This document shows, piece after piece, positions 26,301-33,912 of a DNA stretch of 64,000 bases (its first letter is position 1; every line of letters begins with the position of its first letter). The position numbers and the translations under genes are program-made. Source of the DNA: Streptacidiphilus sp. 4-A2 (GTDB taxonomy: Bacteria; Actinomycetota; Actinomycetes; Streptomycetales; Streptomycetaceae); the NCBI GenBank assembly GCA_014284505.1, contig JAAFYY010000003.1, positions 62,001-126,000 of the forward strand, given 5' to 3'. Under the pieces are notes generated by a model. The model ran no database searches and was not told where the DNA came from. It saw only the letters and a program-made list of their open reading frames with translations.

Positions 26301-26581
26301 CCGCTAGGGGTGGCCGGGCACGGGGCCCGGAGCAGAGGCTCCAGGCGGCCGACTGCTCAGTGCCAGCGGTTGCGCCTTGAGTGGGTTCGGATGGGCTGCG
26401 GAAGCGCCTTCCACACTGCCAACCTGCACATTCGACGACCTGCTCGATCGCACGTTCGAATGTTCGAGTTGCAGCGGAACCACGGAGGCGAGTCGGCGAG
26501 GGGGGACACGCGTAAGGAGGTGGCGTCCGTGGGCCACACGCGCCTGCGTGCCTACTTCGGGTGTTCTCGCGCTTCGGGGCC
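26301..26581. other. Non-coding stretch downstream of the ligase
   Basis: No gene is seen. An inverted repeat, ACATTCGA at 26428-26435 and TCGAATGT at 26456-26463, and the nearby GTTCGAATGTTCG are the only structure found. The latter resembles, but does not match, an actinobacterial LexA site. Confidence 0.4.
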
Positions 26582-27094
26582 TCACTGCCCGCGGCCCTGG
26601 CAAACCCAGTCGTTCGGCCTTCCGTCTGAACCCAGTCGTGTGGCGGATCGCGCTGGGGGTGCTGGGTGACTGAGGGGGTGGGCGTCCACGTCCTCCAGTC
26701 GAACTCCGGGGCATTGGGCGGGGATGCCTACTCGGAACTGCTCGGCCCACTCGGTGTTGAGGCGGCGCAGCAGTTCGATCTGTTTGGCGAGCCAGCCGAT
26801 CCGTGTGTCCCGGTCGGCGGGGAAGCGGTCCCGCTGCTCCCAGCGCAGAGCCATGGAGAAGGTGGCGTGGGGGGCAACCCAGTGCAGGAGCTCGTCGAGG
26901 TCGCCGGTGGTGCGGTGCTGAAGTTCCTTGCCTCGCTCCTCCACGATCCAGTGGAGGGTCCCGTCGTGGACCTCGATGTAGGGGCAGGCGGCGTCTCGGC
27001 GGCTGAAGGCGACCAGGCCGTTCCTGGTCGCGACGTCGAGCTTGGCGGCCATGTCGTCCACGGCGGCCTGCACATCCTCGAGCATTATCGTCAT
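26582..27094 (-). CDS. Imm63-like immunity protein (orphan)
   Basis: ATG 27094 (MTIMLEDVQAAVDDMAAKLD) or ATG 27085 is the start; the upstream extension to 27241 is unlikely. Residues 25-125 read YIEVHDGTLHWIVEERGKEL, TTGDLDELLHWVAPHATFSM and DTRIGWLAKQIELL, matching my recollection of the Imm63 family of polymorphic-toxin immunity proteins. The final 30 residues are low-complexity. No toxin gene is adjacent, but an RHS protein lies 28 kb away. The call rests on motif memory. Confidence 0.55.
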   Translation of the reverse strand: MTIMLEDVQAAVDDMAAKLDVATRNGLVAFSRRDAACPYIEVHDGTLHWIVEERGKELQHRTTGDLDELLHWVAPHATFSMALRWEQRDRFPADRDTRIGWLAKQIELLRRLNTEWAEQFRVGIPAQCPGVRLEDVDAHPLSHPAPPARSATRLGSDGRPNDWVCQGRGQ

Positions 27095-27239
27095 AGAGAC
27101 GATTAGTGTACAGGCTCGCCTCTGCGGGTTCGCCGCGACAAGCGCGTGGACCGTCGGTGTCAACCTGTCGAAAGCTGGCCCGGCAACCTCGTACACAGGT
27201 GATCTTCGACCCGTGGCCGTCTCACTCAATCCAGTCCAC

Positions 27240-27882
27240 ACAGGACGTGGAATCCGAACGCCGCCTGGAGGTCTACGACGCCATTATCAAACGCTTCGGG
27301 ACGAAGCGGACAGCAGTGACCGGAATGCCGGAGACCTACCGTGCCCGCCACGCCCTGCGCGACACCGGCCTGGCCCTGGGCATCGCGCCGCACACCATCG
27401 ACGAGATCGCCAAGTCCTTCCCGCACCTGCGCGCCCGCGACATCCGCAGCGCCCTGGCCGAACTGCCCGAACTGGCCCCGCTGCGGCAACGCGCCGATCA
27501 GTTCGGGCCGCTGTTCGAGCTGGCGGAGGGCCTGGACGCGCTGCCGCCGCGCGCTACGCCATGCACCCCTGCGGCGTGATCATCTCCAACGCGGCGCTGC
27601 TGGACCGGTTGCCGGTGCAGCCCACCCCGGCCGGCTATCCGATGGTGCAGGCGGACAAGCACGATGTCGAAGACCTCGGGCTGCTGAAACTGGACGTGCT
27701 GGGGGTGCGGATGCAGTCGGCGATGGCCCACGCCGTCACCGAGATCCGCCGCACCACCGGCCGCCAGCTGGACCTGGACAACCCCGACCACGTCCCCCTC
27801 GATGACCAAGCGACGTTCGAGATGATCTGCAAGGCGGACACGGTCGGCTGCTTCCAGATCGAGTCCCCCGGCCTTCTCTACT
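27240..27882 (+). pseudogene. Internal fragment of a DNA polymerase III alpha/DnaE-type gene
   Basis: The text begins mid-domain at DVESERRLEVYDAIIKRFGT, right after where the PDxD catalytic motif of family C polymerases should be, and continues TGMPETYRARHALRDTG, then (one frame over after about 27545) YAMHPCGVIISNAALL, ADKHDVEDLGLLKLDVLG and DTVGCFQIESPG. It stops there, before most of the finger and all later domains. Both ends are abrupt and no start is present, so it is a gene remnant. KLDVLG includes the third catalytic aspartate. Which DnaE type it came from cannot be told. Confidence 0.8.
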
Positions 27883-27933
27883 GTCTCAGCTACTGTCGGT
27901 TTTTGACGCGGACATCGGCGCGGAGGCATCTGC

Positions 27934-28167
27934 ATGGGGGAGCCCGAGGGTTCCTGGGCTGTCGAGTTCTACAACCTCAACCGGGACTTTCCTGTCCCAG
28001 CGGGCGACGTGGATCTGGGACAGCTGGGCGACGTACACGAAAGAGCACGCGAAAACGGTGCACGGAACGGCACACCCATCATCTGGTCAAGGCGGCACGG
28101 CGCGGATCCGTGGATCAACTATGATCCGTACTGCGCGAGCAGCTCGCCTGGTACCTCAACCGAATGA
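27934..28167 (+). pseudogene. N-terminal stub of an unrecognised gene
   Basis: ATG 27934 begins MGEPEGSWAVEFYNLNRDFP, continues DVDLGQLGDVHERARENGAR, GTPIIWSRRHGADPW and ends abruptly after 77 residues. The style (short N-terminal domain, then IIWSRRHGADP) recalls the beginning of tyrosine recombinases or transposition proteins of Streptomyces, but this is weak. It directly follows the DnaE remnant and precedes another stub, so it is treated as a fragment. Confidence 0.35.
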
Positions 28168-28195
28168 CATTGCAGCGGCGCTGCCTGCGCCCTGG

Positions 28196-28426
28196 TCAGT
28201 CCCATTCCCAGCGAAGCCCGTACATTCCCGGCTGCAAATCTGATAGAGCAAGGTGGACGCTGTTGCTGTTTCCTATCCAGAGTGGACCGAGATTCCGTTC
28301 CGGAGTCTCCCGGCGCGGCGAGTAAAATCCCTCGCATTTCGCCGGAATCGCCTCCGGGTGGAACTCGACCCGGACCACGATGTCGCCCTGGTTGGTCTTC
28401 AATGTCGCGAACAGCATTTCGGCCAT
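28196..28426 (-). pseudogene. Truncated peptidyl-prolyl isomerase start fused to unrelated sequence
   Basis: ATG 28426 follows GAAGGATCGTC. The first 18 residues, MAEMLFATLKTNQGDIVV, closely match the start of cyclophilin-type peptidyl-prolyl isomerases of Streptomyces, but the similarity stops within 30 residues and the frame ends 46 codons later (LQPGMYGLRWEWD). The catalytic core is missing. It looks like a gene 5' end left by recombination. Confidence 0.6.
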
Positions 28427-28910
28427 GACGATCCTTCGGTGTGGTTCTACGGGCCTGACCAGTCTTCCGGCCGGGCGGACGGCCCGCGGGGCAATGACAC
28501 GGCACCTCACCCGCACGAGTGGCGGAGGCGGTCTTGGGGATATAGACCCGGATCGCCCGGGCCGGAGTACTGGCCGCTGTGCTACCCGTTCCCGCCGGAA
28601 CCGCGCAGGCGCTCGCCGACGGCGAATCGGCCGATGCACCCGGGTTCCGCGGAAGCCAGATGCAGCGGGAATCCCCGAGCCGAGCGTTCTCGCTGAGCAT
28701 GGCAACCCCGCAGCTTCAGCAGGAGATCCACAGGCAGGTTCATTGCGACGGGACGCCGGCGGACGCCGGCGCCATCCCGACGGCCCGAATCCGAAGCGCA
28801 GCATCGAACGGCTCGGCGCCGGAACCCTGACCCGAGCCACCGCCGACAACTGGACTTGAGAAACGACAACCGTCTCTGCGAGGCACAGCGGCCCCAATCA
28901 AGATCATCTT
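28427..28910. other. No confident gene; mosaic fragment region
   Basis: Several frames remain open on both strands because of composition, but none has a ribosome-binding site with recognisable protein features. The stretch lies between the isomerase stub and the tandem repeat and is probably recombined debris. Confidence 0.4.
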
Positions 28911-28981
28911 GGTTGCTTACAGGGTTGCCTACAGAGTTGCCCACAGGGTTTCGTACAGGGTTGCCCGCAGGGTTGCCTAGG
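28911..28981. repeat. Six tandem copies of a 12-bp unit
   Basis: Units of GGGTTGCCTACA (with variants) repeat six times between 28911 and 28981, the first lacking one base. On the plus strand one frame reads V-A-Y-R-type four-residue repeats and stops at the final TAG (28978-28980). It may be part of a small repetitive reading frame or a protein-binding array. No regulatory meaning is known. Confidence 0.7.
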
Positions 28982-29322
28982 CGGCGGGCCAGAATTCGAT
29001 GAAGCGCGAGGTCAGAGTCCAGGGCAAGGGGTGAACGGCGTGCCGACTACTTCCCCTGGAGACCCTGCGGCAGGCACGACCAGGTACGGGTGAAGCTGCG
29101 AAGCGGGGACGGCGAGGCGTCGGAGTCGAAGAGGCGGCGTGTAGGCGGGGCGGTGTTCCGTAGGGCGGCCTGGAGCAAGCGACGGAACACCGGCCTGGCA
29201 GGTAGCCCCGCTCGCCACGGCGGCACCGCCCCACCCGGTACCCAGCCGTCCGCGTCGCGGCGCTGGGAGCGGTGCCGGGCGGCACGGCGTGGCGGCCGGA
29301 GGTGTGGTGGGCGCCACCGGCG

Positions 29323-29583
29323 TCACGGCTCGATGGGCTCGGCCTCGCCCTGGTCCAAGACTTCGTGGCCGGCCTGGGTGAGGGCGGCGGTCCACCGGAG
29401 CCCCTTGCGGTCGGGCTCGCCGGCCTCCCCCAAGTCGACCAGGCCCAGCACGGCCAACGGCTTGAGGGTTGCCAGGTGCAGGCCGGGCGTTCCACGCCCG
29501 GCGGGCAGGCCCTGGTCGTGCAGGTGCCGGAGCGCTCCGAGCGCGTCCCACTGCCGGTCGCTGAGGTCACAGTCATCGGACAC
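29323..29583 (-). CDS. Small winged-helix-like protein
   Basis: ATG 29583 starts MSDDCDLSDRQWDALGALRH and runs through LHLATLKPLAVLGLVDLGEA and RWTAALTQAGHEVLDQGEAE, 86 residues. The helix order (start, then LATLKPLAVLGLVD followed by TAALTQAGHEVL) resembles a winged helix with wing near residue 60. No family is assigned. The region 28982-29322 shows no other gene. Confidence 0.5.
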   Translation of the reverse strand: MSDDCDLSDRQWDALGALRHLHDQGLPAGRGTPGLHLATLKPLAVLGLVDLGEAGEPDRKGLRWTAALTQAGHEVLDQGEAEPIEP

Positions 29584-29649
29584 GGCCAGATCCTACGAAC
29601 GAGGACCGACAGCAGACCGCGCACCAGCCCGGTGATGACGGGCTCCAGC

Positions 29650-30108
29650 TCAGCGGGCGGGCACCGGGGCGGCACGGTCGGCGGACTCCTTCGCCATGGC
29701 CAGGCAGTCCCGCCAGGCGCTGCGGGAGCAGTGCAGGAAGGGGGCAACCTCGTCCGCGGGCAGGAAGTTGACCACGGCCAGCAGCAGTTGCCAGCTGGTC
29801 TTGAACTCCTGCTGCGCAGGGTTCAGCTCGTACAGCTCGGCCCCGAGCCGGGTGGTGAAGGCCGGCACGTTCAGGAGCGGTGCCCCGCTGCCCGGCGCGG
29901 AAGTGGTCTCGTTCGCGGCCTGGGCGGCGGCGTCGATGAAGAGGGTGAAGGTGTCCTCGTCCAGCTGGCTGGAGATCAGCCGCAGCACGACGGTGGCCGC
30001 GTTGAGGTGCTTGGGTCTGTCCGAGCGCGGCACATGCACGAAGCGTTCGCGCAGCGCGTCGGTCAGCTGGTCGGGGAACAGGCTGGGGGCACTGGAGCAC
30101 ACGGTCAT
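29650..30108 (-). CDS. Hypothetical protein
   Basis: ATG 30108 gives MTVCSSAPSLFPDQLTDALR; ATG 30123 is a less likely alternative. About 152 residues follow with SDRPKHLNAATVVLRLISSQ, LGAELYELNPAQQEFKTSWQ and FLHCSRSAWRDCLAMAKESA. It is helical and intact. It lies in a run of minus-strand hypothetical genes, before the smaller gene at 29583. No family is recognised. Confidence 0.55.
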   Translation of the reverse strand: MTVCSSAPSLFPDQLTDALRERFVHVPRSDRPKHLNAATVVLRLISSQLDEDTFTLFIDAAAQAANETTSAPGSGAPLLNVPAFTTRLGAELYELNPAQQEFKTSWQLLLAVVNFLPADEVAPFLHCSRSAWRDCLAMAKESADRAAPVPAR

Positions 30109-30185
30109 GCCCCAGCAACCCATGCCGCCCGCTCCGGGCCCGGGAGCCGCGCCGCGACGGGGAACAAGTCAGACAAGCAGCCGGG

Positions 30186-31018
30186 CTACGGCAGCAGCCG
30201 CAGCAGCGCCGCCGTCTGGGCGATCAGCACCTCCGCCTCGGTGCGGCTGTAGATGTAGTCCTTGGTTCCGAGGTCGTTGTGCAGCGCGCCACCGGCCTGG
30301 TGCTCCATTCCGGCGCGGATCGTGGACCAGCGCTCATCGGCCGTCTGCTGGTCGATGTCCTTCTTGCCCGGCCACGCCCATCCGCTGTGCTTACGCACCA
30401 CCTCCAGCGCGCGCCGCACCTCCAGGATCGCCCCGTCGATGTCGTTGCCGCTCAGGCGGCGCTGCGCCTCGCGCAGGAAGTCGGAGGCCTCCTGCTGGGG
30501 GCCCTCGCCCACGGGGAAGGGGATCGTCATCTCCACGCCCAGGGAGCGGCCCAGGCCCTGGAGCTGCTGCCGCCAGCGGCTCTCCGCGATACAGATGTGC
30601 TCGATCGCCTGGCCGGCACTCGGATAGCCCGGTCCCGATCCGAACCCCGTGGTGTCGGGAATGCCGGGCAGGAAGCCGCGCACGTCCATCTCCAGGCGCA
30701 GGTCGCCGACGCGCTGCGCCTCGAGCGCCAGGAGCTGCGCGCCGGTGAGCAGGAACCGCAGGTTCAGCCGCTCGAACGAGCCGTTGCCGAACGCCGCTGA
30801 CAGCCGCTCCGCGCCCAGGAAGGCCCGGGGCCCGTTGCTGCGCGGGGCGAACAGGTCGGTCTCCAGCAGCAGGAGCCGGCCGCCGGGCCAGCCCTCGGGG
30901 CGGTCACCGCCAGCTGGACCTCAAGCCAGTGGGTGCCCATGCCCTTGTGGATCCACAGACTGTCCGTCTGGACGTCCACCGCGTACTTCCCCGCGCCCTC
31001 GAAGCGAAGCTCGTTCAC
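30186..31018 (-). CDS. Hypothetical protein, frameshifted
   Basis: GTG 31018 gives VNELRFEGAGKYAVDVQTDS, then GTHWLEVQLAVT. Near 30905 the frame shifts by one and continues RPEGWPGGRLLLLETDLFAP, FLGAERLSAAFGNGSFERLN and GIPDTTGFGSGPGYPSAGQA to the stop at 30186. The C-terminal half has an ordered helical set (FLREAQRRLSGNDIDGAILE, VRRALEVVRKHSG) like an SMI1- or HEPN-type bundle, though no signature residue was found. About 277 residues. Function unknown. Confidence 0.55.
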
Positions 31019-31212
31019 GCCGCCGCCCCTTTCGTCGATTCGGATCGGTCGCGCTGATTGTCGTCCTCCCAGCACGCTGGCCACACCGGGTTTTGACCAG
31101 CCGACGGCAGGGTGCCTGAGTCCGGCACCAGACACGAGACCGAACCCGATACTGGATCACCATGTCCCCGGCCCCTCGCGCGGGCGGCCCGGCCACGATC
31201 ACCGGCGGCGCC

Positions 31213-31253
31213 CTCCCGTTCAGGCACGTGCTGCGGCCGTGCCCGAACGGGAG
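31213..31253. terminator. Terminator of the 40-residue peptide gene
   Basis: CTCCCGTTCAGGCACG at 31213-31228 pairs with CGTGCCCGAACGGGAG at 31238-31253 with one mismatch. It lies immediately downstream of the small minus-strand gene at 31258. Confidence 0.65.
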
Positions 31254-31257
31254 ACGG

Positions 31258-31380
31258 TCAGCGGTTCGCCAGATAGGTCAGCAGGGTGTGCAGCAGAAGG
31301 TGGAGTTCGTGCGGCAGGAAGGCGGCGACGACGGCCAGGGCCACCGCCAGGAAGCCGTCGGCCGGTTCAGGCATCTTCAT
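31258..31380 (-). CDS. 40-residue membrane peptide
   Basis: ATG 31380 is preceded by GGAGAAGTAC, a good ribosome-binding site. The product begins MKMPEPADGFLAVALAVVAA and ends FLPHELHLLLHTLLTYLANR with stop at 31258. It has one likely membrane span. A strong hairpin follows. Small size, ribosome site and terminator support a real gene too short for routine calling. Confidence 0.6.
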   Translation of the reverse strand: MKMPEPADGFLAVALAVVAAFLPHELHLLLHTLLTYLANR

Positions 31381-32281
31381 GTACTTCTCCCATCAGAGCC
31401 GAGTGCTCTCACCCCCTTGGGTTCCGGACGGGTCAGGCGACAGGGTCGCCGCCCGAGTACGCGGGGCTGGCCACAAGACCAGCACGCCCGAATTCGTTCC
31501 GGTTAATGTCCGGCCGGCCTTTTTCCGTGTGGGGACCCGGTGCTCACCTGGTAGTCCGTGACGTGAGCCCGGACAGCTCGTTGAGCTCGGCGAGACCATC
31601 CCCCATGGTCGCTGCGCCGGGGCGGTGCACAGTGTCATGACCGCGCACCGCCCCGGCCCCCCGGGGGCCCTTCCGCCCTGGTACGCGCTGGTCAGCGGCA
31701 CTTCCAAGTCCCCTTCCGGGCCCCCTTCCGGGTGCACTTCCGGCCCTTGGCCCGGTCGTGGGTGTATCGGAGCAGGTCAGCACCCCTTTTTCATGATCAA
31801 CAAAAGCCCGACAACCCTAATCCGTAGTGAAGGTGGCTTCGGGAGTCCCCCGAACGGGGGCTTCCCGGACTGTCTGCGCGTGACGGACGCCTGTTCCCTA
31901 CCGGGCCCGTGTGAGGCCTCAAGAAAGAGCGGTGCAGTCACGCTGGTGGGTTTCGTGGTGGTCGCGTGGGCGCCGGGCTGATGCCTACGACAACCCCGAC
32001 CTGCGAGGTCCTCATAAGAGAGCGGCACGGCCCGACGCCTTCGGGCCGCCGCGAAACCCACCGCTGATCGTGTTGTCGTGGTCCTGGTACGAGCCCGTTC
32101 CAGGGATGACTCCTTGTTGATGTCCGCGAGCCTTCGAGCTCTGGTGCAGACGGGGGCCCCGGGGCGCGCTGGTGTCATGAACGGCTACTGAGATGGCGGA
32201 CCGAAGAGTCCTGGGATTAGGGCGCCGCGTGACCCGCATGTGCTCGTGAACTGCGAAAACAGGAGACGTTGGGAGAGTTCG
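31381..32281. other. Largely non-coding region before the IS110 remnant
   Basis: No gene is convincing. It contains a hairpin at 31840-31867 (CGGGAGTCCCCC against a near-complementary CGGGGGCTTCCCG) and an 11-bp inverted repeat, GGTGGGTTTCG at 31945-31955 with its complement at 32052-32062, separated by 96 bp. The latter may be part of a mobile-element end. Confidence 0.45.
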
Positions 32282-33079
32282 TTGAAGACCTTCTGCGGTA
32301 TCGACTGGGCCGAGTCGCACCACGACGTCGCCCTGGTCGACAACTCGGGGAAGCTGGTGGCCAAGCGCCGGATCACCGATGACGTCGCCGGATACCGGCT
32401 GCTGCTGGACCTGCTTGCCGAGCACGGTGACACCGAGGCGGATCCGATTCCGGTGGCGATCGAGACCAGTCACGGCCTGCTGGTCGCAGTCCTGCGCACC
32501 GGCCAGCGGAGAGTGTTCGCGATCAACCCGCTGGCCGCCGCGCGCTACCGGGACCGGCACGGCGTGAGCCGCAAGAAGTCCGACCCCGGCGACGCGCTGG
32601 TCCTGGCGAACATCCTGCGCACCGACATGCCTATGCACCGCCCGCTGCCTGCCGACTCCGACCAGGGCCGGGCCGTCACCGTGTTGGCCCGCGCCCAACA
32701 GGATGCCGTTTGGAACCGGCAGCAGCTCGGCAACCAGATCCGCTCGCTCCTGCGTGAGTACTACCCAGCTGCCCTGGAGGCCTTCCAGAGCAAGGCCGGC
32801 GGTCTGGCCCGGCCGGAAGCCCGCACGGTGCTCGCCGCCGCGCCGACCCCGGCCAGGGCGGCGAAGCTCACCCTGACCCCAGTTGAGGGCAGCACTCAAG
32901 CGTGCCGGCCGCTCCCGCGGGATCGACGCCGAGGCCGAACGGCTCCAGGACGTCCTCCGGGCCGAGCGGGCCCGGCAGCCGGAGGCAGTCGAGGACGCCT
33001 TCGGCCAGCAGTTGCTCGCACCGGGAAGAACGCGAACGGGCCTCCCGGACCGGGGAGCCCCGGGAGGACAAATAGCTGA
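32282..33079 (+). pseudogene. IS110-family transposase, truncated and frameshifted
   Basis: TTG 32282 starts LKTFCGIDWAESHHDVALVD, the first DEDD motif of IS110 transposases. The next are VAIETSHGLLVAVL and RKKSDPGDALVLANIL, giving D, E and two D. The conserved C-terminal transposase_20 domain with its catalytic serine is absent. A frameshift occurs near 32878 (continuing QLRAALKRAGRSRGIDAEAE), and after AFGQQLLA the sequence becomes a short charged ending at 33079. It is therefore a broken element. IS110 members lack terminal inverted repeats, so its borders are undefined. Confidence 0.8.
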
Positions 33080-33080
33080 T

Positions 33081-33212
33081 GTCACGTCAGATCCTGTGGG
33101 TGTCACACGAGGTGTCACACTCGGGTGTCACGCGGCCCGCGTGACACACCTGACCTGCGGTTCTACCCGGACATGCGGCCTGCGCAGCCGCGTGACACCC
33201 ACCGCGTTACAC
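33081..33212. repeat. Cluster of GTGTCAC motifs in direct and inverted orientation
   Basis: GTGTCACAC occurs at 33100-33108 and 33112-33120, and GTGTCACGC at 33125-33133. The complement GCGTGACAC occurs at 33139-33147 and 33190-33198, with a one-base variant GCGTTACAC at 33204-33212. GTCACG at 33081 may be a seventh partial copy. The direct copies are 12 and 13 bp apart, like phased iterons. The cluster lies just beyond the truncated IS110 gene. Confidence 0.65.
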
Positions 33213-33912
33213 CCTCGGTCCGTCGGCCCGTACGGCCTCCGGGGCCAGCATCCCTGTCCGGTCTCACCTATCCGTTGACACTGATCCTCGGGTGTTTGCC
33301 ACTGGACCTCGGGCGACGTCGTTCTCTGCCGCTGAATCTCGGGGAAGCGGGGGCCTTGCGGCTCGCCACCTGCCCGTGGTCGCTGCGCGAGCCGTACGTG
33401 GTGGACGCAGACGATCTCGGTGACGGCGGCTTCCGTGGCCTCTTGGAGGAGGTGGGTACTCCTGCGGGTGCCGCCGGTGAAGGCGGAGCTTTCGGCACCT
33501 GCCGGAGGACCAGTGTCAGCTGACCCGGATGCTCTCTATCACGACCTCGTTGACCGGGTGGCCGCACCGACAGCGGGGTACCGATGGCGTCCACCACCTT
33601 GCGGGAATCATCGTCGGCGACCTCGCGAAAATCGTGTGCTTGAAGTTTCAGCCAGGGTGGGGGCAAGCGATGAAGAACTGCGATCCGTGCTGGCCGGTCC
33701 GCTGTTGGCCATGGCCAACAGGTAGGGGCGGTCGAACTGCAGCTCCGGGTGGAACGTCGCGGCAAACTTGTGGCCCGGCCCGCCCAGCGGGCGGTGGCGC
33801 GCACCAGCGCTGAGCGGTCGGCGGGAACGGCGCTGCCAGGTCGGGGCGTTGCGCGCGGCGCAGCACGGCCCAGTGGGCTGCCGACACGGGGGTGCCAGCG
33901 GCCCACCCGGGG
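33213..33912. other. No confident gene between the motif cluster and the phospholipase D gene
   Basis: Partial coding-like text is present on the plus strand, e.g. SADPDALYHDLVDRVAAPT and [20 protein letters not shown] near 33520-33725, but in different frames, with no clear start. It could be one frameshifted gene of about 65 codons ending at 33725, or a remnant. Not called. Confidence 0.35.

Noticed and set aside
25145-26380. Long plus-strand frame overlapping Ku and ligase
   Set aside because: The product is Arg/Pro-rich low-complexity sequence in a shifted frame of two clear intact genes.
26428-26475. Possible LexA/SOS box near GTTCGAATGTTCG
   Set aside because: It is a direct GTTCG repeat, not the GAAC-N4-GTTC symmetry of actinobacterial LexA sites.
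28911-28981. CRISPR-like array
   Set aside because: Units are contiguous 12-mers without spacers; no cas genes are in the window.
31777-32178. Minus-strand frame of 133 codons before the IS110 remnant
   Set aside because: No ribosome-binding site or motif; it crosses two hairpin-forming stretches and looks non-coding.
33268-33906. Minus-strand frame near the end of the phospholipase gene
   Set aside because: No motif or start site; nearby coding-like text is on the other strand and in the phospholipase frame.
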